From Paramagnetospirillum kuznetsovii (GTDB lineage: Bacteria > Pseudomonadota > Alphaproteobacteria > Rhodospirillales > Magnetospirillaceae): a stretch of DNA of 64,000 bases. The position numbers and the translations under genes are program-made. Position 1 is the stretch's first letter. Every line of letters starts with the position of its first letter. Positions 18,994 through 28,235 of the stretch are shown one piece after another. A model generated the notes under the pieces. That model was not told where the DNA came from and ran no database searches. It saw only the letters and a list, made by a program, of their open reading frames with translations. The stretch is from the NCBI RefSeq assembly GCF_003284725.1, contig NZ_PGTO01000004.1, positions 310,001 to 374,000 of the forward strand. The letters run 5' to 3'.

Positions 18994-20661
18994 ATGGCTG
19001 TTGCGCGTACCGGCGGCGAATTGCTGGCCGATGCCTTGATCGGCCATGGCGCCGATACCGTAACCTGTGTGCCGGGCGAGAGCTTTCTGCCGTTTCTCGA
19101 TGCCGCCTGGGATCGGCGCGACAGATTGCGGATCCTGGCCTTCCGGCACGAAGGCGGCGCAGCCTACGCCGCCGAGGCCGACGGCAAGCTCACCGGCCGT
19201 CCCGGCGTGTGTTTCGTGGGACGGGGGCCGGGAGCCGCGCAAGCGGCGGTCGGGGTCCATACCGCATTCCAGGACTCCACCCCCATGGTGTTGCTGATCG
19301 GTCAGGTGGACCGTCCCAACCGGGGCCGCGAAGCCTTTCAGGAGGTGGATCTGCGCCAGATGTTCACTCCACTGGCCAAGCGAGTGGAGGAAATCGACAG
19401 CGCCGCCCGCCTGCCCGAGGCGGTGGCCCGCGCCTTCGCTGCCGCACGGGGCGGCAGGCCGGGGCCGGTCGTTCTGATTTTCCCCGAGGACGTTTTGGCG
19501 GAAAAAGTTAAGGCCGAGGACGTGGGGCCATTGCCCATCGCCCTGCCCCATCCCGGTCCCTGCCGCATGGATGCCCTGGTTGAAATGCTGGGCAAGGCCA
19601 AGCGGCCGCTGGCTGTGGTGGGTGGCGGCGGCTGGTGTCGCGAAGCTGGCGAATTGATGGAGAAATTCGCCGAGGCGTGGCGTATTCCCGTGGCCGCCGC
19701 ATTCCGCCGCCAGGACATCATCGACAATCAATCGCCGGTCTATGCCGGGGAGCTGGGCTTTTCCGTGGCGCCCAGCCTCGCCAAGCGTGTGCGCGACGCC
19801 GATCTTCTGCTCGCGGTGGGTACCCGGCTGGGCGAGATCGACACCAGCGGCTATACCCTGGTGCATTCCCCCAACCCGACCCAGAATTTGGTTCACGTCT
19901 TTCCGGAAGCCGAGGAGATCGGCCGGGTCTATCATCCCGGCCTCGCCATCGTCGCGGCCATGCTTCCCTTTGCGCGGCGTGTCGCCGCGCTGGCGCCACC
20001 CCAGGACTGTGCCTGGGCCGATTGGACCGAGGCGGTTCGGGAGGATCACCTCGCCAACCGGGTGCCGAGCCCCTGCCCCGGCCCCCTGGATATGGGCAAG
20101 GTGATGGCGGAGTTGGAAAAGCACCTGTCCGACAACGCCATCATCTGCACGGGGGCTGGAAACTACACCGGCTGGCCGCAGCGGTTTCACCGGTTTCGCC
20201 GCTATGGAACCCAATTGGCCCCGGCCAACGGGTCCATGGGCTATGGCCTGCCCGCGGCGCTGGCCGCCAAGGTCCGTCATCCCGAACGCATGGTCGTCGC
20301 CTTCGCGGGCGACGGCTGCTTCCTGATGACGGCACAGGAATTGGCCACCGCCAAACTGCATGGGCTATGTCCGATCGTCATCGTCGTCGACAACGGCATG
20401 TACGGCACCATCCGCATGCATCAGGAAGCCAGCCATCCCGGCCGCAGCCTGGCGACGGATCTGGCCAATCCCGATTTCGCCGCCCTGGCGCGGTCCTACG
20501 GCGCCTGGGCCGCGACGGTAGAGCGCACCGAGGATTTCGCCCCGGCCCTCCAGCAAGCCCTGGAAGCGGGTCGGTTGGCGTTGCTGCATTTGAAGCTGGA
20601 CCCCGAGGCCATCACCACGCGGACGACCTTGTCGGCCATCCGTGATCGCCAGCGTCCGTGA
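18994..20661 (+). CDS. Thiamine-pyrophosphate-dependent enzyme, acetolactate-synthase large-subunit-like
   Basis: This 555-residue protein has the three-domain layout of the ThDP enzymes that decarboxylate 2-keto acids. The activating Glu is in LAFRHEGGAAYAAEADGK, the middle domain runs about 190-330, and the C-terminal ThDP-Mg motif is GDGCF followed about 25 residues later by VVDNGMYGTI. It differs from IlvB in lacking a nearby small subunit gene, so it is probably a paralogue with another substrate (glyoxylate carboligase-, sulfoacetaldehyde- or oxalyl-CoA-type enzymes are possible). The second ATG is used because AAGGA lies seven bases before it. It converges on a cyclase gene. Confidence 0.88.
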   Translation: MAVARTGGELLADALIGHGADTVTCVPGESFLPFLDAAWDRRDRLRILAFRHEGGAAYAAEADGKLTGRPGVCFVGRGPGAAQAAVGVHTAFQDSTPMVLLIGQVDRPNRGREAFQEVDLRQMFTPLAKRVEEIDSAARLPEAVARAFAAARGGRPGPVVLIFPEDVLAEKVKAEDVGPLPIALPHPGPCRMDALVEMLGKAKRPLAVVGGGGWCREAGELMEKFAEAWRIPVAAAFRRQDIIDNQSPVYAGELGFSVAPSLAKRVRDADLLLAVGTRLGEIDTSGYTLVHSPNPTQNLVHVFPEAEEIGRVYHPGLAIVAAMLPFARRVAALAPPQDCAWADWTEAVREDHLANRVPSPCPGPLDMGKVMAELEKHLSDNAIICTGAGNYTGWPQRFHRFRRYGTQLAPANGSMGYGLPAALAAKVRHPERMVVAFAGDGCFLMTAQELATAKLHGLCPIVIVVDNGMYGTIRMHQEASHPGRSLATDLANPDFAALARSYGAWAATVERTEDFAPALQQALEAGRLALLHLKLDPEAITTRTTLSAIRDRQRP

Positions 20662-20664
20662 GAA

Positions 20665-22611
20665 TCAGGCGTCGCCAGCGAAGCGGAAATTATTCTTGCC
20701 CGTGCGCTTGACCGCATACATGGCCGCATCGGCCAGCTTGATTAGGCCGGGGCCATCCTCGGCATCGTCCGGGAACATGGCGATGCCGATGGACCCCTGG
20801 ATATGGGCGATTCCGCCTTCCAGCTCGTAGGGCTGGCCCAGTTGATCGAGAATCTTTCCGGCGACGATGGTCGGTTCGGTCCGACCGCTGACGCCTTGGA
20901 GAATGACGACGAACTCGTCGCCCGCCAGCCGCGCCAATGTATCGCTACTGCGCACGCACTCCGACAGGCGAACGGCGGTCCGTTGCAGCAAGACGTCGCC
21001 GGCGGCATGGCCCAAGGTGTCATTCACCGCCTTGAATCCGTCCAGGTCCAGGAACATCAGGGCAAATCCCTTGGCCTCGCGACGGCTTTGACGGACCGCC
21101 TGGTTGAGTCGGTCCATGAACAGGGACCGGTTGGGCAGGCCGGTAAGCGAGTCATAATTGGCCTGACGCCAGACGCGCTCTTCGTCTTCCTTGCGGTGGG
21201 TGATGTCGGTGAACACCGCCACGTAATGGCTGACATTGCCGCCGCTGTCCCTGATCACGCTGATGGACAGCCACTCGGCGAAGAATTCCCCCGACTTCCG
21301 CCGGTTCCACACCTCGCCTGACCAGCGCCCCAGACGCTTCAACTGAGACCACATGGCTCCGTAGAATTCGTCATCGTGACGGCCGGAATGAAGGAAACCG
21401 GGGTTTTGTCCGAGAACTTCTTCGCGGGAATATTCGGTAATGGTCGAGAAAGCGGGATTAACGAACACGATCTGATTTTCGGCATCGGTGATCACCACGC
21501 CTTCGCCGACGGTTTCCAATACCTTGGAGGCCAGCATGATCTGCTGCTCGGCGGCCTTGCGCTCGGTGATGTCGTAGATCCATGCCAGATTGACAGGCTC
21601 TTGTTGCATCTCGGTGCCATGAATGGACAACAAGCTCCAGAACGGTTTGCCGTCCTTGCGTCTGAATTCCACCTCGGCGTCGTCGATATGGCCGCTGGCA
21701 CGCAAGGTCGCCAGCACGGCGCGGCGTTGCGAATCGTCCACATAATGATCGCGGGCATAAGAGCCGATGAACTCTTGCTTGTTCATGCCCAAAATATCGG
21801 TGAAGCGTCGATTGGCGAAGATGATTCGGCCGTCGTCCCGCCGCGACACCGAGACTCCGACCGGGCTGTCGTCCAGGATATGCCAAAGCCGCTCCTCGCT
21901 TCGGCGCAGTTCCTCGGCGACCCGATAGCGTTCCAAGATGTCGGCGCGCAGCCGCTCCATCATGGGGTGGAACACGCCGAAAGCCGACAGCAGCAGCATG
22001 CCCAGCATCAGACCAAGCGAAACGCCCTGGAGAATGAGCAATTGGCGCGACTTTTCCTCGCTCTCGCTTTGAAAGCGCGCCGTCAGCTCATCGAGCTTCG
22101 CAAGAAGCGGACCGGCCGCCGCGGAAGAGATGTCACGTAATACAGGATCACTTCCCGCGATCATCCCGCCGCGATTAAGCAAGGAGCGAGATCGCGCGAT
22201 GAAGGTCCGCATATCCGCGTCCAGATGCCATTCCGGTGACTGGAAAACCTCGAGAATGGCCCGCGACGGTGGCGAGCCGACGTTCATTAGCTGTCTGTGG
22301 CGGGAATCCAACTGATCCAAGGCCTGTGTCAGCATGGTCAGAATTTCGGCGGGGCGCTCGCCGTCCAGCGCCGACAATCGATTGACGCCAAAGCCGATGC
22401 GTTCCACCAGCATGCGCTGGCGTCCCGCGATATTGATGTGTTCTCCGCTGCCCTTCGTCTCGGAAATCAGTTGTGCCAATCCGATGAAGGACAGAATGGC
22501 GAGAAAGCCCAGCACCGCCAGCACGGCGATGTAGCGGATCGACAGCTCCCTCGTGACTCTTTCGCCGAGGTCGGCCATTGCCATTTCGCTTCCATCTGCC
22601 CTCCCCCCCAA
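20665..22611 (-). CDS. Membrane diguanylate cyclase with PilJ-type sensor and two PAS domains
   Basis: This 648-residue protein has a transmembrane helix near residues 28-50, a periplasmic PilJ/NarX-like region containing GEHINIAGRQRMLVERI (the type IV pili chemoreceptor N-terminal pattern), a second helix near 195-215, two PAS domains each ending in an ITxRKxxE motif, and a GGDEF domain. The signature reads AGDEF instead of GGDEF, a variant seen in some active cyclases, and an I-site (RSSD) lies five residues before it. There is no EAL domain. Alternative start codons lie 27 and 33 bp downstream. It follows valS by 18 bp on the same strand and may be read from the same transcript. Confidence 0.9.
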   Translation of the reverse strand: MGGRADGSEMAMADLGERVTRELSIRYIAVLAVLGFLAILSFIGLAQLISETKGSGEHINIAGRQRMLVERIGFGVNRLSALDGERPAEILTMLTQALDQLDSRHRQLMNVGSPPSRAILEVFQSPEWHLDADMRTFIARSRSLLNRGGMIAGSDPVLRDISSAAAGPLLAKLDELTARFQSESEEKSRQLLILQGVSLGLMLGMLLLSAFGVFHPMMERLRADILERYRVAEELRRSEERLWHILDDSPVGVSVSRRDDGRIIFANRRFTDILGMNKQEFIGSYARDHYVDDSQRRAVLATLRASGHIDDAEVEFRRKDGKPFWSLLSIHGTEMQQEPVNLAWIYDITERKAAEQQIMLASKVLETVGEGVVITDAENQIVFVNPAFSTITEYSREEVLGQNPGFLHSGRHDDEFYGAMWSQLKRLGRWSGEVWNRRKSGEFFAEWLSISVIRDSGGNVSHYVAVFTDITHRKEDEERVWRQANYDSLTGLPNRSLFMDRLNQAVRQSRREAKGFALMFLDLDGFKAVNDTLGHAAGDVLLQRTAVRLSECVRSSDTLARLAGDEFVVILQGVSGRTEPTIVAGKILDQLGQPYELEGGIAHIQGSIGIAMFPDDAEDGPGLIKLADAAMYAVKRTGKNNFRFAGDA

Positions 22612-22629
22612 GGGTGGGCGAACAATGAT

Positions 22630-25293
22630 CTAGGCGCCGGACAGGCGTTCCAGCGCCTCCTTCAACTTATCCTTGGCGGCCGCCCATTCCAAGCGGCGCT
22701 CGTGCTGTTCCGCGACCACTTCGGGGCGAGCCTTGGCGACGAAGTCGGCGTTGGACAGCTTTTTGTCCACCTTGGCGATCTCGCCGTCCAGCCGGTCGAC
22801 TTCCTTGGTGAGGCGGGCACGTTCCTTGTCCACGTCGATAACACCGCCCAGCGGCATGATCAGCGTCGCCTCGTCCACCACCATCTGGGCGGCGCCATGG
22901 GACGAGGCCTGGGCGATGCGCTCGGCGGCGGGCTTGACGTCAAAAGCCGACAGGCGGGCCAATCGCGTGATCAGATCGGCGTGGGTCGAAGCCCAGCCGT
23001 TCTTCTCGGTGGCCAATCCGCTGACCAGCAGGTCCACCTGGGCTCCGGGCGGCACGTTCATCTCGGAGCGCACGGCCCGCACGGTGGAGATCATGCGGAC
23101 CACCCAGTCCATCTCCGCCTCGGTGGCGGCGTCCTGCAAGCCGGTCAGAACCGGCCAGGGACGCAGCATCAGGGAGCCGTCGCGGGTAGCGGTCTGGCTC
23201 CACAATTCCTCGGTGATGAACGGCATCAGCGGATGCAGGATGTGCAGGATCTGGTCCAGCACCCAGGCGGCGGTGGCGCGGGTTTCGGCCTTGGCGGCCT
23301 CGTCGGCGCCGTTGAAGATGGGCTTGGCGAATTCCAGGTACCAGTCGCAGAACGCGCCCCAGACGAATTGATAGGCGCCGCCCGCCGCCGCGTCATAGCG
23401 GTAGTTTTCGATGGCCGAACCCACCTTGTCGGCGGTTTCGGCGGTCTTGGCGACGATCCAGCGGTTGACCGTCTCCTTGACCGATTTGGGGTCGAAGCCA
23501 ACCACCGGATGGCATTCGTTCATCTGACAGAACCGCGCCGCGTTCCAAAGCTTGGTGGCGAAGTTGCGGTAGCCCTCGACCCGGCCTTCCGCCAGCTTGA
23601 CGTCCCTGCCCTGGGCCGCCAGGGCCGACAGGGTGAAGCGCAGCGCGTCGCAACCGTATTTGTCGATCAGGTCCAGCGGATCGATGATATTGCCCTTGGA
23701 TTTGGACATCTTCTGGCCCTTCTCGTCGCGGACCAGGGCGTGGATGTAGATGTCCTTGAAGGGCACGTCGCCCATGAAGTGGATGCCCATCATCATCATG
23801 CGGGCGACCCAGAAGAAGATGATGTCGAAGCCGGTGACCAGCACGTCGCCGGGATAATAGCGCGCCAGTTCGGGCGTCTGTTCCGGCCAGCCCAGGGTGG
23901 AGAACGGCCACAGCGCAGAGCTGAACCAGGTATCCAGCACGTCGGCGTCGCGGACAAGGTCCACATCCTTGCCGTAATGGGCCTTGGCGGCGACCCAGGC
24001 TTCGTCTTCGGTCTCTTCCACGAAGAAGGCGCCGTCGGGGCCGTACCACGCGGGAACCTGATGGCCCCACCAGATCTGACGCGAGATGCACCAGGGCTGG
24101 ATATTGCGCATCCATTCGAAATAGGTGTTTTCCCAATGCTTGGGCACGAAGCGGGTCTTGCCGCTCTCCACCGCCTCGATGGCTGGCTTGGCCAGGGTCG
24201 CCGCATCGACGAACCACTGGTCGGTCAGCCAGGGCTCGATGACCACGCCGGACCGGTCGCCATAGGGAACCATGTGGGTGTGGGGCTCGATCTTATCCAG
24301 CAGGCCCAGTTCCTCGAACGCGGCCACCACCTTCTTGCGGGCGTCGTAGCGGTCGAGACCGCGATAGTCTTGCGGCACCGCCTCATTGGTCCGCGCGTCG
24401 CGGTCGAAGATGTTGAGCAGCGGCAGGTCGTGGCGGGTGCCCACCTGGAAGTCGTTGAAGTCATGGGCCGGGGTGATCTTGACGGCGCCGGTTCCCTTGG
24501 TGGGGTCGGAATACTCGTCGGCGACGATGGGGATCAGGCGGTCGCAGATGGGCAGACGCACTTGTCTTCCCACCAGGGCGGTGAAGCGCTCGTCCTCGGG
24601 ATGCACCGCCACGGCCGAATCGCCCAGCATGGTCTCGGGCCGGGTGGTCGCCACGGTAATATATGTGTTTTCAAGGCCTTCCACGGGATACTTGAAGTGC
24701 CACATATGGCCCTTCACCTCACGCTGCTCCACCTCCAGATCGGAAATGGCGGTGTGCAGTTTGGGATCCCAGTTGACCAGACGCTTGGCGCGATAGATCA
24801 ATCCCTGGCGATTCAGGGTGACGAAGACCTTGCGGACGGCGGCGCTGAGGCCCTCGTCCATGGTGAAGCGCTCCTTGGCCCAATCGGGCGAGGCGCCGAG
24901 GCGGCGGAGCTGGCGGGTAATAGTCCCACCGGATTCCGCCTTCCACTCCCAGACCCGCTCCATGAATTTGTCGCGCCCCAGGTCGTGGCGGGTGACCTTT
25001 TGCGCTTCCAATTGACGTTCCACCACCATCTGGGTGGCGATGCCGGCATGGTCGGTGCCCGGCTGCCACAGCGCGTCGTGCCCGCTCATGCGGCGATAGC
25101 GGATCAGCACGTCCTGAAGGGTGAAGGTCAGCGCATGGCCCATATGGAGGCTGCCGGTCACGTTGGGCGGCGGCATCATGATGGTGTAGGGCTGCTTGTT
25201 CGAACCGGTATGGGCGGCGAAGGCGCCGGAATTTTCCCATTGCTCGTAGTGCTTCGGCTCGACCTCGGCGGGACGGTATGTCTTATCCAGCAT
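22630..25293 (-). CDS. valS: Valine-tRNA ligase
   Basis: This 887-residue class I aminoacyl-tRNA synthetase charges tRNA-Val. It carries the HIGH-type motif in [12 protein letters not shown] (about residues 50-53), the KMSKSKGN motif near residue 527, the CP1 editing domain between them, and the C-terminal coiled coil ([23 protein letters not shown]) typical of ValRS. Length is normal. The upstream region has an 18-bp tandem repeat and, beyond it, the terminator of popZ, so valS should have its own promoter or be read through. Confidence 0.98.
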   Translation of the reverse strand: MLDKTYRPAEVEPKHYEQWENSGAFAAHTGSNKQPYTIMMPPPNVTGSLHMGHALTFTLQDVLIRYRRMSGHDALWQPGTDHAGIATQMVVERQLEAQKVTRHDLGRDKFMERVWEWKAESGGTITRQLRRLGASPDWAKERFTMDEGLSAAVRKVFVTLNRQGLIYRAKRLVNWDPKLHTAISDLEVEQREVKGHMWHFKYPVEGLENTYITVATTRPETMLGDSAVAVHPEDERFTALVGRQVRLPICDRLIPIVADEYSDPTKGTGAVKITPAHDFNDFQVGTRHDLPLLNIFDRDARTNEAVPQDYRGLDRYDARKKVVAAFEELGLLDKIEPHTHMVPYGDRSGVVIEPWLTDQWFVDAATLAKPAIEAVESGKTRFVPKHWENTYFEWMRNIQPWCISRQIWWGHQVPAWYGPDGAFFVEETEDEAWVAAKAHYGKDVDLVRDADVLDTWFSSALWPFSTLGWPEQTPELARYYPGDVLVTGFDIIFFWVARMMMMGIHFMGDVPFKDIYIHALVRDEKGQKMSKSKGNIIDPLDLIDKYGCDALRFTLSALAAQGRDVKLAEGRVEGYRNFATKLWNAARFCQMNECHPVVGFDPKSVKETVNRWIVAKTAETADKVGSAIENYRYDAAAGGAYQFVWGAFCDWYLEFAKPIFNGADEAAKAETRATAAWVLDQILHILHPLMPFITEELWSQTATRDGSLMLRPWPVLTGLQDAATEAEMDWVVRMISTVRAVRSEMNVPPGAQVDLLVSGLATEKNGWASTHADLITRLARLSAFDVKPAAERIAQASSHGAAQMVVDEATLIMPLGGVIDVDKERARLTKEVDRLDGEIAKVDKKLSNADFVAKARPEVVAEQHERRLEWAAAKDKLKEALERLSGA

Positions 25294-25317
25294 GGCGATT
25301 GGCTTGCGCTTTTTCCT

Positions 25318-25353
25318 GGGGTGAAAACGAAGAGGGGGGTGAAAACGAAGAGG
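25318..25353. repeat. Perfect 18-bp tandem duplication upstream of valS
   Basis: The unit GGGGTGAAAACGAAGAGG occurs twice in direct succession, directly beside the hairpin at 25351-25379. It lies in the valS 5' leader region, about 25 bp from the valS start. Confidence 0.85.
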
Positions 25354-25379
25354 GCGGCTCGGTGCGCCGAACCGCCCTC
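25351..25379 (-). terminator. Likely rho-independent terminator of popZ
   Basis: A 12-bp stem with one mismatch (AGGGCGGCTCGG against CCGAACCGCCCT) and a TGCG loop lies 21 bp after the popZ stop on the minus strand. It is followed in that direction by CTTCGTTTTC, a moderately T-rich tail. Confidence 0.6.
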
Positions 25380-25399
25380 ATATCACGATACGGCCAAGA

Positions 25400-26119
25400 C
25401 TAGTAGTCTTCGGACCGGTTTACCATTCGCTCGATCTCTTTCTTGACGATGCGCTCGATCATGTAGGGCAGGTTCTGATCGAGCCATTCCTTGAGGATCG
25501 GACGCAGCAATTCGTTGACCAGATCCTCCAGGGTCACGGCGCTGTTGCCGAGGCCGAAGGACTTCTGGCGCACGATCTCGCGGGCCAGATTGGACAGAAG
25601 GGACGCGCCGTGGTCGATATTGGGCGGACTCATCAGCGAGTCGTCGTCCGGCGGACGCTGGCGGCGCGGCGGCGGCGGCTCGTAAACGGGCGCCATCACC
25701 ACCGGCGGCGGCTCGGGTTCAAAATCGCCGAGATCGGCCTTGAAATCGTTGATGTCGAAGGCGGGCTCGGGTTCCGAGTCCTCTTCCATCACCATGTCCT
25801 CGGTCAGTTCGAGAACATCGTCGTCCATCTCCGGTTCGGGTTCCGGGATGGGCTCGGGTTCAGGCTCGGGTTCAGGCGCCGGAGCCGGGGCGTCGAACAT
25901 GGAGTCGATGTCATCCTGAGCGAAGGTCTGAGATGGTTCCGGTTCCGGTTCCGGCTCAGGCATGGGTTCCGGCTCGGGCATGGGCTCGGGTTCAGGCTCG
26001 GGCGGCGGTGCCTCGGGAGCCTTCGGCTTATCCTCGACCTCATCCTCGGACAAAATCCGCCGGATAGAGGCAAGGATATCCTCCATTGATGGTTCTTGCT
26101 GGGCCTTGTCTTCGCTCAT
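25400..26119 (-). CDS. popZ: Polar organising protein PopZ (DUF2497)
   Basis: This 239-residue acidic protein matches alphaproteobacterial PopZ, which self-assembles at the cell pole and anchors the chromosome origin through ParB. The N-terminal helix EPSMEDILASIRRILSEDE binds partners; the middle (about residues 30-150) is a low-complexity Pro-Glu-rich linker with many PEPEP units; the C-terminal region (about 175-239) has the oligomerisation helices with LARE..LEDLVNELLRPILKEWLDQNLPYMIERIVKKEIERM. The start at MSEDKAQQ fits the family; a 15-codon longer reading is rejected. Transcription probably ends at the hairpin downstream. Confidence 0.92.
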   Translation of the reverse strand: MSEDKAQQEPSMEDILASIRRILSEDEVEDKPKAPEAPPPEPEPEPMPEPEPMPEPEPEPEPSQTFAQDDIDSMFDAPAPAPEPEPEPEPIPEPEPEMDDDVLELTEDMVMEEDSEPEPAFDINDFKADLGDFEPEPPPVVMAPVYEPPPPRRQRPPDDDSLMSPPNIDHGASLLSNLAREIVRQKSFGLGNSAVTLEDLVNELLRPILKEWLDQNLPYMIERIVKKEIERMVNRSEDY

Positions 26120-26260
26120 GTCACGGCTTCTGTCTGCCTGCGCCCGAAAAGGGACCTGCCGCAATAGTGACCCACGGCCGGTAACAAATGGTTAAAATTC
26201 GACGAGCTACCAAGAGAAACTTGAACCAACCATCGGATTGGCATCAAGGCACCTTTATTT

Positions 26261-27634
26261 CTACTCGTATCCATTCTCCGTGTCGATGCCGTTCCCGATC
26301 CATTTCCCACTGACATCGTCATAGTGCTTGGCCGGATCGTAAATGGACACCGGAAGATTAAGTCCCTGGGCCGTCATCTGTCCCATGGCCGACTTCACCT
26401 GGTAGGCGCCGGCCAGAACGTCGCGCTGCGCCTTGGTAAGATTGACGCGAGCATCGAACAACTCCTGCTCGGCGTTCAAGACGTCGAGCACGGTCCGCGA
26501 TCCGACTTTCGATTCCTCGCGCACACCGGCCAAGGCCAATTCGGACGCCTTGATCTGCGTTTCATAGGCCTTTGCCTGTGCCTGAGCCGCCTGGAGGCTT
26601 TCCCAGGCCTTGGTGGCGGTCTCCAGCGCATCGCGCCGCGCCTGATCGGATTCGATACGGCGCTGACCGGCGGTGTGCTTGGAAGCGCGCACACGGGCAT
26701 AGGTGCCGCCCCCCTCGTAAAGAGGAACAGATAGATTCAACAAGACTTCGCGAGCGATGGTCTCGGACTTGACCGTCGTCGTTTGCAGCGTGCGGGTGAT
26801 GTCGCCGCTGAGAGATAGAGTGGGCAGAAGCTCACCGAACACCAGATCGACACCGTCGCGAGCAGCGGCATGGGCGAAATCGGCGGCGACCACGTTGGGG
26901 TTCTGCCCCAGGGCCACTGTCTTCAACTCGTCGAGACTGGCCGGCAATTGCGGCGGCATGCCGGGCTGCTTGGGGCTGATGGGCGCATGGCCGACGGTAT
27001 TGACGTAATTGGCCACGGTGCTTTGCAGATTTCCCGCAGCGGCGACGCGGTCGGCCGTGGCCTTGGACAGCCGCGCCTCGGCTTGGCTGACATCGGTCCG
27101 GGTAATTTCACCCACCTTGAAGCGTTCCTGGGTCGCCTCCAGCTGCCTGCGCAGAACCTCCTCATTATTGATACTGAGCTTCAGCACATCCTCGTCACGC
27201 ACCACCGTCAGATAGGCGGTGGCGGCGGCCAGCAGCACCGACTGCTCGGTGGCGGCCAGCAGCGCCCGCTCCGACAATACCGTATTGTCGGCCTGCGAGG
27301 TGGCGGCCAGGGTCCGGCCACCGCGAAACAATGGCTGGGTGATGGTCAGCGCCCCGGTCTTGGGGGTACGCAGAGAATCATAGCGGGTCAGTGAATTGCT
27401 TGAATAGCTGCCGCGACCGATGGAACCGGTCAGCGACACCGTGGGGCGCCAGTTGGACAGCGCCTGCGGCACGGCTTCGTCGCTGGAACGCACGCGGGCG
27501 CGCCGGGCCAAAAGGTTGGGATTGGTGGAATAAGCCGACGACAGCACGTCTTCGAGCGATTCCGCCCAGGCAGCCTCGGCTCCGCACAAACCGACCATGA
27601 CCGCACCGGCCAGCACGATGCTCGCCTTCCTCAT
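26261..27634 (-). CDS. tolC: TolC-family outer membrane efflux protein
   Basis: This 457-residue outer-membrane channel protein has a signal peptide (MRKASIVLAG... ending AEAAWA), two repeats of the TolC/OEP domain with long alpha-helical, Ala/Gln-rich stretches, and the typical ITQPLFRGGRT and LSVPLYEGGGTYARVR beta-strand motifs plus SRTVLDVLNAEQELFDARVNL. It acts with inner-membrane pumps or type I secretion transporters, none of which is adjacent. The start has an AGAGGTG site upstream; a longer in-frame extension is rejected. Confidence 0.93.
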   Translation of the reverse strand: MRKASIVLAGAVMVGLCGAEAAWAESLEDVLSSAYSTNPNLLARRARVRSSDEAVPQALSNWRPTVSLTGSIGRGSYSSNSLTRYDSLRTPKTGALTITQPLFRGGRTLAATSQADNTVLSERALLAATEQSVLLAAATAYLTVVRDEDVLKLSINNEEVLRRQLEATQERFKVGEITRTDVSQAEARLSKATADRVAAAGNLQSTVANYVNTVGHAPISPKQPGMPPQLPASLDELKTVALGQNPNVVAADFAHAAARDGVDLVFGELLPTLSLSGDITRTLQTTTVKSETIAREVLLNLSVPLYEGGGTYARVRASKHTAGQRRIESDQARRDALETATKAWESLQAAQAQAKAYETQIKASELALAGVREESKVGSRTVLDVLNAEQELFDARVNLTKAQRDVLAGAYQVKSAMGQMTAQGLNLPVSIYDPAKHYDDVSGKWIGNGIDTENGYE

Positions 27635-27815
27635 CTGACACCTCTTGGGCAAAATGGAGCCCCCATCCCTGGCATGAAAATCCTCGTGGAGGAACATTAG
27701 CTTCCCATGGCCGAAGATCAAGGACTATTCCTGGCTCGGCATCCGGGCGATTGGGCGGTCGCGTCCCAAGTCTGGCGCCCGAAAAAAACAATGCGCCGCG
27801 CCCCTCAACAGCGGC

Positions 27816-27844
27816 TTGACCACCTTCGCGTCTACGCGTATAAG
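27816..27844 (+). promoter_or_regulatory. Sigma70-type promoter of tRNA-Cys
   Basis: TTGACC and TATAAG are separated by exactly 17 bp and lie 41 bp before the 5' end of tRNA-Cys, as expected for a tRNA promoter with a short leader. Confidence 0.7.
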
Positions 27845-27884
27845 CACGGTCCTCACGTCGGCCCCCGGCCGATCGGGCCGGTTA

Positions 27885-27958
27885 GGCCGGGTGGCAGAGT
27901 GGCTATGCAGCGGACTGCAAATCCGCGTACGTCGGTTCAATTCCGGCCTCGGCCTCCA
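27885..27958 (+). tRNA. tRNA-Cys(GCA)
   Basis: A 74-nt cloverleaf: acceptor GGCCGGG pairs with CTCGGCC (one G-U), the anticodon stem-loop CGGACTGCAAATCCG gives anticodon GCA, and the T arm contains GGTTCAATTCC. The CCA end is encoded. Confidence 0.95.
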
Positions 27959-28032
27959 CCGTACCCGAGCTGGGGAGACGTGAAGACGACTTGAATTTCT
28001 CGGTCCACCGCACCGCTTGGGGGGATCGATGA

Positions 28033-28107
28033 TCCGGGGTAGCTCAGCGGTAGAGCAGCCGGCTGTTAACCGGCTGGTCGGGGGTTCGAATCCCTCCCCC
28101 GGAGCCA
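28033..28107 (+). tRNA. tRNA-Asn(GTT), integration site of the downstream island
   Basis: A 75-nt cloverleaf: acceptor TCCGGGG pairs with CCCCGGA, the anticodon stem-loop CCGGCTGTTAACCGG gives anticodon GTT, the T loop is TTCGAAT, and CCA is encoded. Its last 19 bases are part of the 22-bp repeat that recurs at 43945-43966, so the gene's 3' end is the island attachment site and remains intact. Confidence 0.96.
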
Positions 28108-28110
28108 GAT
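28089..28110 (+). repeat. attL: left attachment core in tRNA-Asn
   Basis: A 22-bp sequence starting in the T arm of tRNA-Asn and running three bases past its CCA. It is identical to 43945-43966. This is the usual pattern for a tyrosine-integrase island inserted in a tRNA 3' end. Confidence 0.92.
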
Positions 28111-28145
28111 AGCCGCAGAAACCTTAGGTTTCTGCGGCTTTTTCT
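28111..28145 (+). terminator. Rho-independent terminator after tRNA-Asn
   Basis: A perfect 13-bp stem (AGCCGCAGAAACC and its complement) with a 3-nt loop is followed by TTTTCTTTTC. It lies directly after the attL core, so it belongs to the island side of the junction. Confidence 0.9.
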
Positions 28146-28155
28146 TTTCTTACCA

Positions 28156-28176
28156 GCCAATTTACCCGCCAACCGC
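28156..28176 (+). repeat. Left-end copy of 21-bp subterminal repeat (probable integrase arm site)
   Basis: These 21 bases are identical to 43804-43824 near the other island end. The block holds ACCCGCCAA and follows a variant ACCAGCCAA 12 bp upstream. Same orientation at both ends. Confidence 0.7.
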
Positions 28177-28235
28177 CCTGCCCTCATCTATCCGTCACAT
28201 TGAGGCTATATGGTTCATCAAGGCCGGTTCCAATT

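Noticed and set aside
22297-25446. 1049-codon open frame opposite valS
   Set aside because: Antisense shadow; valS is complete on the other strand.
25850-26010. Repetitive GGTTCCGGTTCCGG-type DNA that looks like a satellite or CRISPR-like array
   Set aside because: It is the Pro-Glu low-complexity linker of PopZ in coding frame; unit lengths are irregular and there are no spacers. No CRISPR array was seen in the window.
27722-27884. Short open frames on both strands before tRNA-Cys
   Set aside because: They run through the tRNA promoter and tRNA gene and have no protein-like features.
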